64,000 nt of DNA, taken from positions 62,001 through 126,000 of the forward strand of contig NZ_VHKL01000004.1 of the NCBI RefSeq assembly GCF_007474605.1, read 5' to 3'. Under the pieces are notes generated by a model, which worked only from the letters and a program-made list of their open reading frames with translations, was not told where the DNA came from and made no database searches. Below are positions 53,891 to 63,232 of this stretch, piece after piece (within the stretch, counting starts at the first letter, position 1; each line of letters starts with the position of its first letter). This stretch comes from Rhodoligotrophos appendicifer (lineage in GTDB: Bacteria; Pseudomonadota; Alphaproteobacteria; Rhizobiales; Im1). Made by a program: the position numbers and the translations under genes.

Positions 53891-54847
53891 ATGTTTTGGC
53901 GACAAACTGAAGATTTGGATGAGCGAGATTTCGTTGGTCCATCGCGGAGCACACCGAGGGTCGGACTAGCCCTCGGTGCCGGAGCCGCACGCGGATGGGC
54001 CCATATCGGAGTGATCCATCGATTGGCGGAAGCCCAAATCGACATCGATGTCGTCGGCGGCACTTCGATCGGCGCCCTTGTCGGCGGTTGCTTCGTGGCC
54101 GGAAAATTGGAAGAATTGCAAGAGTTTGCGCTGAGACTCACGAAGCGCCGAATCTTTTCTCTGCTGGATTTTTCATGGCGCGGTGGCGGCCTCATCACTG
54201 GTGATCGCTTACGCGATATGCTGAACGAGCAAATCGGCGACATCCGCATCGAGGACCTCGACAGACCTTTTGTCTGCATTGCCACAGAACTGCTGACGGG
54301 TCACGAGATCTGGCTGAAAAGTGGCAGACTATCGGAATCGATCAGAGCCTCGTATGCGCTGCCAGGCGTGTTCAAACCTATCAATCTCAGAAATCAGTGG
54401 CTCATAGACGGAGCTGTGGTCAATCCAATCCCCGTTTCAGTGTGCCGGGCCATGGGCGCGCGGGTTGTGATCGCCGTCAATGTCAATGCCGACGCCTTCG
54501 GTGGGACGGTCATCCAGCAGCCGGATCTCGTGGCAGCTATCGAAACAGCAGGCCAAGACGAGAAACAGAAGTCAAAACCTCTGCCGCCCGTGTTCAGTGG
54601 GAACACCCCACCGGGGATCAGCGCAGTTCTAGTTACCTCCTTCAATATCGCTCAGGATCGCCTCGCCCGTTCAAGGCTCGCGGGAGATCCACCGGACATC
54701 CTCATTACCCCACGCACCGGCAATGTCGGCCTCTTCGACTTCGAGAAGGCAGCTGAGGCCATAGAGGCCGGCCGCGAGGCTGCAGACCGCGCCTTGCCGG
54801 AGATCCGGTGGGCCCTGAATCGATTGGGACAAACCTCGGCATTTTAA
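53891..54847 (+). CDS. Patatin-like phospholipase (RssA/NTE family)
   Basis: This protein of about 318 residues has the patatin Ser-Asp dyad: GLALGAGAARGWAHIGV (oxyanion G-rich motif), GGTSIGALVGG (GxSxG) and LIDGAVVNPIPV (DGA/DG motif). It resembles E. coli RssA rather than secreted ExoU-type toxins. It should be a cytosolic or peripheral lipase. The ATG at 53891 is preferred to a TTG at 53876. The hisI-patatin order recurs in Hyphomicrobiales, as I recall. Confidence 0.92.
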   Translation: MFWRQTEDLDERDFVGPSRSTPRVGLALGAGAARGWAHIGVIHRLAEAQIDIDVVGGTSIGALVGGCFVAGKLEELQEFALRLTKRRIFSLLDFSWRGGGLITGDRLRDMLNEQIGDIRIEDLDRPFVCIATELLTGHEIWLKSGRLSESIRASYALPGVFKPINLRNQWLIDGAVVNPIPVSVCRAMGARVVIAVNVNADAFGGTVIQQPDLVAAIETAGQDEKQKSKPLPPVFSGNTPPGISAVLVTSFNIAQDRLARSRLAGDPPDILITPRTGNVGLFDFEKAAEAIEAGREAADRALPEIRWALNRLGQTSAF

Positions 54848-54854
54848 ACGCCGA

Positions 54855-55283
54855 TCACGAAACAATGTAGCGCTTCATCTCTTCGGCTTCGAGTTCGGCC
54901 TCGGCAATCCGCATTTTCACAACGTCGCCGATCGACACGATTCCGTCCAACCCGTGGGGGCCAATTACAGGCAAATGTCTCACTCGGTTTTCGGTCATCA
55001 TGCTCATCAAATGAGCCACCGTATCTTCCGCGCGACAGGTCAATACGCTGCTGCTCATGAGCGAGGAAACTTGCGCATCGAGGTCGATGGGACCGGCACC
55101 TGCCAGCGCTCGCACAATATCGCGCTCTGATATTATGCCCAGAACCTTGCGGTGCTCATCGACGACCACCAAGGCTCCTATCCGCTTCTCGGCCAGGAGG
55201 CGCGCAGCCGCATGAATCGTCGCATCAGGGCTTACGCTGAGGACGTCATGCCCCTTCTGCTTGAGGATCGTCGCAACAGTCAT
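54855..55283 (-). CDS. CBS-domain protein
   Basis: This 142-residue protein has two CBS repeats (VSPDATIHAAARLLAEKRIGALVVVDEHRKVLGI..., and VLTCRAEDTVAHLMSMMTENRVRHLPVIGPHG). Such Bateman modules bind adenosine ligands and sense energy charge. No enzyme or channel domain is attached. A C-terminal acidic helix (AEAELEAEEMKRY) is typical of small stand-alone CBS proteins. It converges on the patatin gene by seven bases. Confidence 0.9.
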   Translation of the reverse strand: MTVATILKQKGHDVLSVSPDATIHAAARLLAEKRIGALVVVDEHRKVLGIISERDIVRALAGAGPIDLDAQVSSLMSSSVLTCRAEDTVAHLMSMMTENRVRHLPVIGPHGLDGIVSIGDVVKMRIAEAELEAEEMKRYIVS

Positions 55284-55372
55284 GGTGTCCTCCCAAACGC
55301 GGGTGATACTTTGGACAAAGCTATCACAGTTTTGTGCGGGAGGCTCTTGCCCGATGCAGGGCTGATCGGACC

Positions 55373-56098
55373 CTAGACCAGATTTTTCGCACGCACCCAG
55401 CGGTCGACCGGCCCAAAAATCAACAGTCCTGCAAAGAAGCCGCCGATGTGAGCTTCCCAAGCGACGGTCTCGCCCGGGCCTGAAACTCCAAAACTCAAGA
55501 CCCCGAATATAAGGTTGATTGCCAGCCAGACACCGATGAACATGAGGGCGCCGCGATTCCTGAACGTGTCTCTCAGAGAGAGGATCGGGACGTATCTGGG
55601 GTTACGGCGTGTGGCAGCAAACATGCCGCCAGGGTCGGCAAACATAATGCGTATCGCTGCCGCCATCTGGCCAGAAATCGCAGCTGAGGCGCCGATGACC
55701 GGCGCGAGTTGGCCCCAATAGAGAAAGAGATGCAGGGTTGCTCCGGCAATCCCCGAAAAGGCGCTGACAAGCAAAAATCCCGTGGTCCCCAGCCTGCGTG
55801 CGACGAGCGTGCCAAAGGCCAACATCCAAAAGCTGTTGACGAGCACATGCGCCCAACCGCCATGCAAGAACATGTGACTGACGAAGGTCCAGACATCGGC
55901 GCCGATTCCCCCAGGCAATTCGGAGCTTGCATAGGCATAGCGTGCGGGGATGAAGGCGAAGGTCAGTATGGTCCAGATATCAGCGTCTTCAGGCAGGAAC
56001 GATCTGACAAGATGGATGAGGAGAAAGGCCCCGATCAACCAGAGGACGACGGCCGGAGCATTGATCACGGGTGCTGAGGAATTCCCACGGTTCACCAT
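55373..56098 (-). CDS. Rhomboid family intramembrane serine protease
   Basis: This 241-residue membrane protein has about six helices. The catalytic serine lies in PVIGASAAISGQM (GASA) and the catalytic histidine in EAHIGGFFAGLL. The HGGWAHVLVNSFWMLAFG motif (loop HxxxHxxxN-like) supports a functional rhomboid. It cleaves membrane-protein substrates that cannot be predicted. It lies 90 bases upstream of the CBS gene on the same strand. Confidence 0.92.
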   Translation of the reverse strand: MVNRGNSSAPVINAPAVVLWLIGAFLLIHLVRSFLPEDADIWTILTFAFIPARYAYASSELPGGIGADVWTFVSHMFLHGGWAHVLVNSFWMLAFGTLVARRLGTTGFLLVSAFSGIAGATLHLFLYWGQLAPVIGASAAISGQMAAAIRIMFADPGGMFAATRRNPRYVPILSLRDTFRNRGALMFIGVWLAINLIFGVLSFGVSGPGETVAWEAHIGGFFAGLLIFGPVDRWVRAKNLV

Positions 56099-56338
56099 GG
56101 CTGCAGGCCATCCTGCCAGCAGCTATCCCGCGCCTGATCGCTGATTGTCATACCGACTTGCCTTAACCTTGTTGTGGAGAATGTCCACACGTAGTGCATC
56201 TCCCCGCTTATGTGAACGGGCAAGACTGTCGTAGCCTCCTGCCCGATCGTGGTACAAAGGCGGCAGGCATCGCGGCTGTCACACCCTGATTGGCAGGAGC
56301 CAATCCACGTTCAATCGTGATTGCGTTGTAGGATAGGC

Positions 56339-56905
56339 ATGTCCCAGACACACTTTCCCAGGCTTGACACAGGTCAAGCCGCTCATCCGAAATCGCGACG
56401 GCTCATTGCGCTATGGGACAAGTGGCGAAACAGAAGAGCGGCCCCCACCCGCAGCAGCCTCTCCATGACTGAGATGAAGGACATCTTGCCCTTCCTGATG
56501 ATCATCGAACGTCACCCCGTAAGGGACCTCTTTAGTTTCAGACTTGCCGGTACTGCTTGGCGAAAGTTTACCGGGCGCGAGATGACTGGCACCAGTTTGG
56601 CTACTCTCTGGTCCGAACAGGATGCCAAACAGGTGGCGACATGCCTCGGAAACGTCGTCGCGAAGCTCCAACCGCAAAAAATTATTGCTGACGGCTCTAC
56701 AGAATCCGGTCGGGAGACCTCCTTTGAAGCCGTGTTCCTTCCGGTTTTCGTGGACGGCCGAAAAACCGTCCAGATCCTCGGTGCACTTCTACCTCTTAAT
56801 GAGCCCTTCTGGCTGGGCTCGCAGCCGATTACGCATTTTCGTCTCATCTCGGCCAGAAGCCTCAGCCAGAGCCAGACTCCGCACAGCAGCGAAATGGTTT
56901 CCTGA
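56339..56905 (+). CDS. PAS_5-family protein
   Basis: This soluble protein of 188 residues has a PAS-like fold of the alphaproteobacterial PAS_5 group. MTEMKDILPFLMIIERHPVRDLFSFRLAGTAW is the hallmark, followed by GREMTGTSLATLW. The family is often found next to or controlling exopolysaccharide and flagella genes, but no such context is present here. No output domain is attached, so it is a stand-alone sensor or adaptor. The first ATG at 56339 lies 18 bases inside a longer frame starting with TTG. Confidence 0.85.
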   Translation: MSQTHFPRLDTGQAAHPKSRRLIALWDKWRNRRAAPTRSSLSMTEMKDILPFLMIIERHPVRDLFSFRLAGTAWRKFTGREMTGTSLATLWSEQDAKQVATCLGNVVAKLQPQKIIADGSTESGRETSFEAVFLPVFVDGRKTVQILGALLPLNEPFWLGSQPITHFRLISARSLSQSQTPHSSEMVS

Positions 56906-57084
56906 TTGTAAAGCGGTTTAACAGGTGAATGGCCGTTAGGTTATTTAATAGTTTATCTGCCACCTACAGATCTTGAATTAGTATTCCGTCAAACATCAAT
57001 GTCTGTTCTTCTTGGTATTACCTTTATTTAAAAGATTGCGGCGCCAGGATGCTCTCAACAAAGAAGAGAGACGGGCGTCAAAAA

Positions 57085-57717
57085 ATGAAGCGATTGTTTA
57101 CGGGGATCGTGTTGATAGCGGCGGTGTTTCTCGCCGCATCAGCCAAGGCGCAAACAGCAGATGATGGCTTTCGCCTCAGCACCACTACGGTTTTCGCCAA
57201 GGCACATGAAAAAACCTTGCCACCCATGGGATTTATTGACTTCTGCAGGCGCAATCCCGGCTCCTGCGCAGTGCAACGTTCCTCCGGGTCCCGTGTCGAA
57301 CTCAACCCTGCACGCTTGAGCGAACTGATCGCCGTCAACGATCGGGTTAATGGCTCAATCACACCTGCTACAGATCAGGAAATCTATGGGGTGGAAGAGT
57401 ATTGGACCATGAGCTCGAACCGGGGAGACTGTGAAGACTATGTTCTGCTGAAGCAACATTATCTCCAAAACCTGGGATGGCCACGCTCCTCGCTTTTAAT
57501 CACCGTGGTCATTGACGAGCGCGGCGACGGACATGCGGTGCTGACCGTCAAGACGACAGGTGGGGACCTCATTCTGGACAACCAGAACCCCGACGTGCTG
57601 GACTGGACTGAAACGCCTTACCAATATGTCAAACGGCAATCATCTCGCGATCCGAAAATCTGGGAAGCCCTTGATGTTCCTGCCCATACGGCGACCTCAG
57701 GGCTCCCGGCAAAATGA
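57085..57717 (+). CDS. BTLCP transglutaminase-like cysteine peptidase
   Basis: This 210-residue exported protein has a signal peptide (LIAAVFLAASAKAQ). The bacterial transglutaminase-like Cys-His-Asp triad is NRGDCEDYVLLK, DGHAVLTV and LILDNQNPDV. BTLCP proteins are typical of alphaproteobacteria, where they act as periplasmic proteases (for example LapG-type processing of adhesins) or unknown hydrolases. The start at 57085 is chosen for the signal peptide; an upstream ATG at 57049 gives a basic extension. It converges on the gamma-carbonic-anhydrase-like gene. Confidence 0.9.
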   Translation: MKRLFTGIVLIAAVFLAASAKAQTADDGFRLSTTTVFAKAHEKTLPPMGFIDFCRRNPGSCAVQRSSGSRVELNPARLSELIAVNDRVNGSITPATDQEIYGVEEYWTMSSNRGDCEDYVLLKQHYLQNLGWPRSSLLITVVIDERGDGHAVLTVKTTGGDLILDNQNPDVLDWTETPYQYVKRQSSRDPKIWEALDVPAHTATSGLPAK

Positions 57718-57720
57718 TTT

Positions 57721-58293
57721 TCAAAGCCAAGTCGATGCGAGTATGGCCGATACTCCACTCGGCCCGGCAACGACTTGCAACCCGTTCCTGAAGCGCTTCC
57801 AGTTGGCCACATAGTGCTCTGCGGATCGCACCAGATCCTCCTGCTCGGCCGGCGTTAGCTCACGCACAACCTTTCCCGGCATTCCCAAGACCATTGAATT
57901 GTCTGGAATGACCTTTCCCTCCGGAATCAGGGCATGAGCGCCAATGAGACAATTACGGCCGATCACTGCGCGATTCATGACGGTCGCATTCATTCCGATC
58001 AGCGAGTTATCACCAATGGTGCAGCCATGCAGAATAGCTTTGTGGCCGATCGTACAATGGCGGCCCACGGTCAGGGGACATCCTGCATCGGAGTGCAGAA
58101 CACTGTTATCCTGAACGTTCGAGCCTTCGCCGATATGCATGAGGTCATTGTCACCCCGCAGCACGGCACCAAACCAAACACTCACATTGCGGTCCAAGCG
58201 GACATGTCCAATCACTGATGCCGATTCAGCGACCCAGAAGGTGCCGGGATCGGGAAGGTGTGGGTGAAAATCATCAAGGCTATAGATCGTCAT
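57721..58293 (-). CDS. Gamma-carbonic-anhydrase family protein
   Basis: This 190-residue left-handed beta-helix (hexapeptide repeat) protein carries histidine ligands in [42 protein letters not shown] at the N-terminal side is the usual start. Members include active zinc/iron carbonic anhydrases and inactive paralogues associated with complex I. The start at 58293 (MTIYSLDDF) is chosen by family alignment; the open frame continues upstream. Confidence 0.93.
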   Translation of the reverse strand: MTIYSLDDFHPHLPDPGTFWVAESASVIGHVRLDRNVSVWFGAVLRGDNDLMHIGEGSNVQDNSVLHSDAGCPLTVGRHCTIGHKAILHGCTIGDNSLIGMNATVMNRAVIGRNCLIGAHALIPEGKVIPDNSMVLGMPGKVVRELTPAEQEDLVRSAEHYVANWKRFRNGLQVVAGPSGVSAILASTWL

Positions 58294-58375
58294 CTGACAG
58301 GCTCTTTTCACTGTGTCCAGCGGGCTTTCTAACGATAAAAGGATGGGAAGCCACTTTCCAGCCTGCATTTGAAAC

Positions 58376-59125
58376 ATGACGCGGCACCATTCCCATCGCC
58401 AGCCTTCAAAGCCGCGCTCATCCACGATGCCAAGCGTCGGATCGCCGCGCGCAAGGTCCCTCACCGTCCCAATGTTGATTGTTGGAGGGATCCTCGCGCT
58501 GTTCGTCGGGGCCATCCTCGCTGTCTATTTCGCGCCCCATCCGGATCTTCTCTTCGGCTCCAACAAGCCCACCGACCCCAACCGGATGCGAGCGGTCGAG
58601 ATCGAGGCGAGTTCATTTCTGGTGCCGGAAGTCTATCTGGAGGATGTGGACCGGCCGCTTTTCGGATCGGTCCGACGCCTTACCATCCGCATCCCATGGC
58701 CTTACTCCCCGGGCGCGGTCCTTGACGAGCCGGAGGCTGCCGATCTTACGAGAATGGTGGTGGTCGACATTGCACGACGGCCCGACGTCACGAGCCTCCG
58801 GGACCGATTGCAAAGGATTTATCCGGTGTACTTCAACGGGGCAGGAACGAAACTTGCCAATGGCCTGACCGTTCATCGGTTCAAGGCCAGGACACCTTAC
58901 GAGGACAGCATCCTCTACGTGTCCGACGATGAGGACCCCGTCCTATTCACCTGCACGATCGAGGCAGGTCCTACCGTTCCGCCAATCTGCGAAAGACGAC
59001 TAGACCTGAACCTCGCTCTGACCGCGACCTACCGCTTTCACTCGAGCCGCCTCGCAGAGTGGCGAACGCTGGACAAAACACTCACAGGCCTGATCAGAGG
59101 CTATCGTCAGGATGGATCCAAATAA
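58376..59125 (+). CDS. Hypothetical membrane-anchored protein
   Basis: This protein of about 249 residues has one N-terminal membrane helix ([18 protein letters not shown]) and a periplasmic domain with no recognised family. Two later start codons (58427 and the ATG before LIVGG) give shorter versions and cannot be resolved, because no ribosome-binding site is clear. A cysteine pair (FTCTIEA and PPICERR) may form a disulfide. It is divergent from the gamma-carbonic-anhydrase gene and ends seven bases before the convergent DUF3126 gene. Confidence 0.7.
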   Translation: MTRHHSHRQPSKPRSSTMPSVGSPRARSLTVPMLIVGGILALFVGAILAVYFAPHPDLLFGSNKPTDPNRMRAVEIEASSFLVPEVYLEDVDRPLFGSVRRLTIRIPWPYSPGAVLDEPEAADLTRMVVVDIARRPDVTSLRDRLQRIYPVYFNGAGTKLANGLTVHRFKARTPYEDSILYVSDDEDPVLFTCTIEAGPTVPPICERRLDLNLALTATYRFHSSRLAEWRTLDKTLTGLIRGYRQDGSK

Positions 59126-59131
59126 CAAAAC

Positions 59132-59344
59132 CTATTCCGGAAGATCGATATCCAGGATCGCCATTTGAAAGTTGTAGGACAGGTCACCGTCCTCATCGTC
59201 ACGGAACAGCACGCCGATAAACTCATCGCCCATATAAACTTCGGCGGAATCATCCTTTTGAGGCCGACGCTTCACCTGCATATTCGGCCTTTGAAATTTT
59301 TCCTTAAAAAATTGTTCGAGCTTACGAATTTCTTCCGGCTTCAC
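59132..59344 (-). CDS. DUF3126-family small protein
   Basis: This 70-residue soluble protein is recognised by EIRKLEQFFKEKF, a basic stretch, VKRRPQKDDSAEVYMGDEFIG and an acidic DEDGDLSYNFQMAILDIDL end. DUF3126 proteins are conserved in alphaproteobacteria and typically follow cysE, as here. Function is unknown. The gap to cysE contains a strong hairpin. Confidence 0.9.
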   Translation of the reverse strand: MKPEEIRKLEQFFKEKFQRPNMQVKRRPQKDDSAEVYMGDEFIGVLFRDDEDGDLSYNFQMAILDIDLPE

Positions 59345-59375
59345 ATTTTTCTCCTGATGTTGAGACGAATAAGAC

Positions 59376-59400
59376 AGGCTGCACCTGCTCGGTGCAGCCT
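59376..59400 (-). terminator. Hairpin between cysE and DUF3126 gene
   Basis: AGGCTGCACC and GGTGCAGCCT form ten perfect pairs around TGCTC. Read on the minus strand it follows the cysE stop by about 20 bases and is succeeded by TGTCTTATTCG, so it may be an attenuating terminator within the operon. A very similar stem is at 62090. Confidence 0.6.
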
Positions 59401-59421
59401 GGTCATGAACCCCTATGGCTC

Positions 59422-60255
59422 TCAGTTCTTATCGGGCGCGTCGCCCTCGGTTAGAACATGATCCATGCGGCGAGAAGGCTCGGAGCAACCGGCATACCCG
59501 ACAACACGAGCGGGCACTCCGGCAACTGTGCGGTTCGCTGGCACATCTTGAAGCACGACGCTGCCTGCTGCGACTCTCGAGCAATGACCGATTTCGATGT
59601 TCCCCAATACCTTCGCTCCCGCGCCGATTAGCACGCCGCGTCTCACTTTCGGATGACGGTCGCCACATTCCTTGCCCGTACCGCCCAAGGTCACATCGTG
59701 CAACATCGACACATCGTCCTCGACCACGGCGGTTTCACCAATCACCACCGCATGGGCATGGTCAATCATGATCCCCCGACCAATTCTGGCCGAAGGGTGG
59801 ATATCAACCGAGAAAATCTGAGAGGCCCGGCTCTGCAGATAGAGCGCAAAATCTTTGCGACCCATCAAATGCAGCGCATGGGCCATACGGTAGGTTTCGA
59901 TGGCATGAAAGCCTTTGAAGTACAGCAGGGGCTCGACGTAGCGACTGCAAGCAGGATCACGATCAAAGACGGCGAGAATGTCGGCCCGTGCCGCGTCGCC
60001 GATCTCCGGATAGGCCTCCAAGGCATCCTCGAACGCCTTCACAAGCAACTCTGCCCCCACATCTGCATGGCCAAGTTTCTGAGCCAGCCTCTGAGACAAA
60101 GCCTCTTCAAACCGGTCGTGACTGAGAATCGTCGAGAATACGAAGCCGCCCAAGGCCGGATCGGATGACGCAATCGCCTCCGCCTCCTGGCGAATCTGGG
60201 TCCACACAGGATCAACTTCGTGCAGCACTGCAGTCGACGCGGCAAAGCGTGCCAT
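59422..60255 (-). CDS. cysE: Serine O-acetyltransferase
   Basis: This 277-residue enzyme acetylates serine for cysteine synthesis. The N-terminal helical domain is followed by the left-handed beta-helix with DIHPSARIGRGIMIDHAHAVVIGETA, LGGTGKECGDRHPKV and GSVVLQDVPANRTVAG. The histidine in IDHA is the catalytic residue. The C-terminal tail is longer than in E. coli and acidic. It is followed by the DUF3126 gene. Confidence 0.96.
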   Translation of the reverse strand: MARFAASTAVLHEVDPVWTQIRQEAEAIASSDPALGGFVFSTILSHDRFEEALSQRLAQKLGHADVGAELLVKAFEDALEAYPEIGDAARADILAVFDRDPACSRYVEPLLYFKGFHAIETYRMAHALHLMGRKDFALYLQSRASQIFSVDIHPSARIGRGIMIDHAHAVVIGETAVVEDDVSMLHDVTLGGTGKECGDRHPKVRRGVLIGAGAKVLGNIEIGHCSRVAAGSVVLQDVPANRTVAGVPARVVGYAGCSEPSRRMDHVLTEGDAPDKN

Positions 60256-60412
60256 TTTGTCTCTCCTTCCACCGAGGCGGAGACCATCGATGAGATGGCG
60301 TATCTTTTATTCGAGATAACCGTTCCAGGGACGAGGCACAAGAAGGCTGCTTGCAGATGGTAGGGGGAGCTGCTAGCCGGCCCCGGATATGATCTTTCAC
60401 ATGGAGAGAGAA

Positions 60413-61234
60413 ATGACCTCCAGTTTCCTGGCTCTTGGCGAAGCTCTTCCGTCCCCCACGCCACATTTGGTAGCACGCCGAGACGGCTCGGTCGGGTGGA
60501 TGATTTTCAACAGGCCGGACCGCCGCAACGCCATCAGCGTGGACATCTGGCAGGCCATCCCTGAACTCATGAGGACCTTCAACGAGGACTCGCGGATCCG
60601 ATCGATCGTTCTGACCGGCGCTGGCGACCGGGCCTTCATCGCGGGCGCCGATATTTCGGAGTTTGACTCAGCGCGTGCGAATGCGCTTGAGGGCGAGGCG
60701 TACGAAGCCCGGAACAACGCCGCCTACAGCGCTATTTCCAGCAGCCCCAAGCCAGTCATCGCCCGCATCAACGGTTTCTGCATCGGAGGTGGTGTTGCCA
60801 TAGCCTTGGCATGCGACATCCGCATAGCCAGCAGAGGGTCTACCTTCGCCATACCGGCGGCGCGGCTTGGCCTGGGATATCCTCCTCAAGCGGTCGGCCT
60901 GCTGTTGCGAGCCATCAGCGCCTCGCAGGCCAAACTCCTTATTAGCACGGCTCAGCAGGTGGATAGTGAGGAGGCGCTTCGGATCGGACTGATTGACCGT
61001 CTCTGCGAAAAGGATGATCTCGACGCCCTGCTTTTCTCCCTTACCCACACAATTTCCGAGAATGCTCCTCTGACGATCGCTGCCGGTAACATGGTGATCG
61101 ATGCTCTGAACGAGAGGCCGACATCGGGCCGGGATGGTCAGGATGCTATAAGAGCTTGCTTTGACAGCGAGGATTATCGGGAGGGGCGCATGGCTTTCAT
61201 GGAGAAAAGAAAGCCAAAATTTCAAGGGCGATGA
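60413..61234 (+). CDS. Enoyl-CoA hydratase/isomerase (crotonase) family protein, atypical active site
   Basis: This 273-residue crotonase-fold protein has the oxyanion-hole segments FIAGADISEF and FCIGGGVAIALACDIRIAS. The two glutamates of enoyl-CoA hydratases are absent. The usual GGGCEL reads GGGVAI and the QPE site reads IPAARLGLGY, so a water-adding mechanism is unlikely. It may be an isomerase, thioesterase or decarboxylase. An ATG at 60389 gives a 24-base-longer frame, but GGAGAG precedes 60413. It stands alone on the strand. Confidence 0.85.
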   Translation: MTSSFLALGEALPSPTPHLVARRDGSVGWMIFNRPDRRNAISVDIWQAIPELMRTFNEDSRIRSIVLTGAGDRAFIAGADISEFDSARANALEGEAYEARNNAAYSAISSSPKPVIARINGFCIGGGVAIALACDIRIASRGSTFAIPAARLGLGYPPQAVGLLLRAISASQAKLLISTAQQVDSEEALRIGLIDRLCEKDDLDALLFSLTHTISENAPLTIAAGNMVIDALNERPTSGRDGQDAIRACFDSEDYREGRMAFMEKRKPKFQGR

Positions 61235-61363
61235 CAATGACGCCCAGTCGTGAGGAAAAAACCAGCCAGAGACACGATTTCAGGGAACCGAAACTTTGAA
61301 CTGGCGTTGATCCCGTACAAGTTCCACTTCATTTTCCCATACGGCAGACGCCAGGAGGTTTTA

Positions 61364-62062
61364 ATGCTTAAGAAATCTGTGAGCATCCTTGCACTCACGG
61401 CGGCGCTAGGCTTCGCGCCTGTCGCGTATGCACAGACGCAGACTGACACGACGGCAACGCCGCCAGCTTCAGCAGCTCCCTCGGCCCAGACGGAAACCCC
61501 CGCTCCGTCCACCGATTCGTCATCAACATCGACGATGGGACAAACCGCGCCGAGCGGATCGACTGCGGATACGGCTGCTCCGACCACCCCTCCGTCGACC
61601 GCAGACACGACTCCGCCAGCAACCACTGACACTACGACGCAGGCGGCCACAACTCCGGACGATGAGGGTCAGCCCGTAGACGGTCAGATCACCATGCAGA
61701 ACGAGGGCACCTATCTTGGTACCGACCTTATCGGCACCACGGTCTACACTGCAGGCGATGAGAGCATCGGTGACGTGAATGATGTCATCATCACGACAGA
61801 CGGCCGGATCGATGGCGTCGTGGTAGGTGTTGGCGGCTTCCTCGGCATTGGCGAGAAAAACGTTGCCCTGAAACTCGACACGGTTCAGATGGTCGATCAG
61901 GGTGATAACACTGTGAAACTCACAGTGAGTTCGACGAAGGAAGAGCTGGAAAAGGCTCCGTCGTTCAAGACCGTTGCCGACGCCAAGCGAGAGACCGACG
62001 CGGCGACTCCTGCGTCCGGCGCCATGACTGGTGCTCCTGCGACCACCACAACATCGCAGTAA
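61364..62062 (+). CDS. Exported PRC-barrel protein with low-complexity linker
   Basis: This 232-residue protein has a signal peptide (ILALTAALGFAPVAYA) and a long threonine/proline/alanine/serine-rich linker of about 75 residues. A PRC-barrel follows (YLGTDLIGTTVYTAGDESIGDVNDVIITTDGRIDGVVV split over strands). PRC-barrel proteins of this type occur in rhizobial periplasm and may bind anions or polysaccharides. The ribosome-binding site CCAGGAGG is strong. A stem-loop terminator directly follows. Confidence 0.87.
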   Translation: MLKKSVSILALTAALGFAPVAYAQTQTDTTATPPASAAPSAQTETPAPSTDSSSTSTMGQTAPSGSTADTAAPTTPPSTADTTPPATTDTTTQAATTPDDEGQPVDGQITMQNEGTYLGTDLIGTTVYTAGDESIGDVNDVIITTDGRIDGVVVGVGGFLGIGEKNVALKLDTVQMVDQGDNTVKLTVSSTKEELEKAPSFKTVADAKRETDAATPASGAMTGAPATTTTSQ

Positions 62063-62087
62063 TCCTCACTTATTGACTGCGTTACGT

Positions 62088-62930
62088 TTAGGCTGCGCCA
62101 CTCGGCGCAGCCTTTTCGGTGAACTCTCGTTCTTTGTGTCGGTTCTGATCGAGAAAGCTTATCACGCCTTCCTTGTAGACTCGGTCACCGACAGTGCGCA
62201 TGTGGTCCCGATCGGGCACCGGAAGGATTTCAGAGCCCGGAATGGCATCCTGAAGTGGCTCAGGGGCTCCGGCAATATCATCACGGGAGCCAACAGCGAT
62301 TAAAGTTCGGGCTCGTATCTGGCCAAGCTCTTCAACACTCAGTCGCTGACGCGACACCCTTATACATGCGGCGAGAGCGCGAAGATCGCTTTTGGTATTC
62401 TCAGCGAAAATCCGGAATGCACGGGCCTGCGGATCAGTGATCTGTTCGAGGCTGTCCGCCTCCAGAGCCCTGGCTATGGCTTCGTCACCAGGCACGCCAT
62501 TTATCATGTTTTCGGCGAGGCCCGCCAAAATCAGAGAGCGGACATGTTCTGGATAGTTGATCGCCAACACTGCGGCGATGCGGGCGCCCATCGAATATCC
62601 CATCACGTCAGCCCGATCGAAACCAAGATGATCCAATAACCGTTTGGCGTCTTTCGCCATCTTGATGGTGGCGTAGGGAGGCGTCTCATAAAGTTTCCCG
62701 CTGCGACCATGCCCCCGGTTATCAATGATCACTACTTGACGCCCGGCACGTGCAAGGAGCCTGACCCAGCCAGTGTCGACCCAATTCACTCGGCCATTCG
62801 ATGCAAAGCCGTGGATCAAAAGGATTGGATCACCCTCCCCTTCCGTTTCATAGTTGATCATCACACCGTCTGATAAGAACTGCGGCACAGGTTGCTCCAG
62901 AATTCGACTGACGGACGACTTTGCCGGCAT
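62088..62930 (-). CDS. Alpha/beta-fold hydrolase
   Basis: This alpha/beta hydrolase of about 280 residues has the nucleophile elbow GYSMGARIAA, the oxyanion segment LIHGFASNG and a catalytic histidine in DRDHMRTV. It could be an esterase or epoxide/C-C-bond hydrolase. The ATG at 62930 (MPAKSS) is used; a frame from 62960 is also open. Its last codons overlap the terminator of the PRC gene. The substrate is not predictable. Confidence 0.88.
   Translation of the reverse strand: MPAKSSVSRILEQPVPQFLSDGVMINYETEGEGDPILLIHGFASNGRVNWVDTGWVRLLARAGRQVVIIDNRGHGRSGKLYETPPYATIKMAKDAKRLLDHLGFDRADVMGYSMGARIAAVLAINYPEHVRSLILAGLAENMINGVPGDEAIARALEADSLEQITDPQARAFRIFAENTKSDLRALAACIRVSRQRLSVEELGQIRARTLIAVGSRDDIAGAPEPLQDAIPGSEILPVPDRDHMRTVGDRVYKEGVISFLDQNRHKEREFTEKAAPSGAA
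62090..62117 (+). terminator. Intrinsic terminator after the PRC-barrel gene
   Basis: AGGCTGCGCC and GGCGCAGCCT form ten perfect pairs around ACTC and are followed by TTTT on the plus strand. It overlaps the last codons of the convergent hydrolase gene. The stem differs by one pair from that at 59376. Confidence 0.8.
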
Positions 62931-62983
62931 CCATAGGATATGGTATCGGCGGCTCAGCACAACCCCAGGCCCAGGCGACCGAT

Positions 62984-63232
62984 ATGGCTCACGCAGTTAT
63001 TCCTAAGTTTCAAAATGACATGGGTGTCGACATCGTCGAGCTCGGAGCAAAGGAGTTCGAATGCATCGGCGCCAAGCCACCCTTCGATCATCCGCACATC
63101 TATTTGGACATGGGCAGCGACAATGAGATCATCTGTCCCTACTGCTCCACCGTTTACCGCTACAAAAGCGACTTAGCGGCAGATCAGTCTCGACCGACCG
63201 ATGCGCTCTACAAAGAATATGTCGAGGGCTGA
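62984..63232 (+). CDS. Zinc-finger (zf-CHCC) protein
   Basis: This 82-residue protein carries ECIGAKPPFDHPHIYLDMG and ICPYCSTVYRY, the Cys-His-Cys-Cys zinc site of the zf-CHCC family, the bacterial equivalent of the complex I subunit NDUFS6. The ATG at 62984 is favoured by the family start; the frame is open 60 bases upstream. It overlaps the start of the GNAT gene. Confidence 0.9.
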   Translation: MAHAVIPKFQNDMGVDIVELGAKEFECIGAKPPFDHPHIYLDMGSDNEIICPYCSTVYRYKSDLAADQSRPTDALYKEYVEG

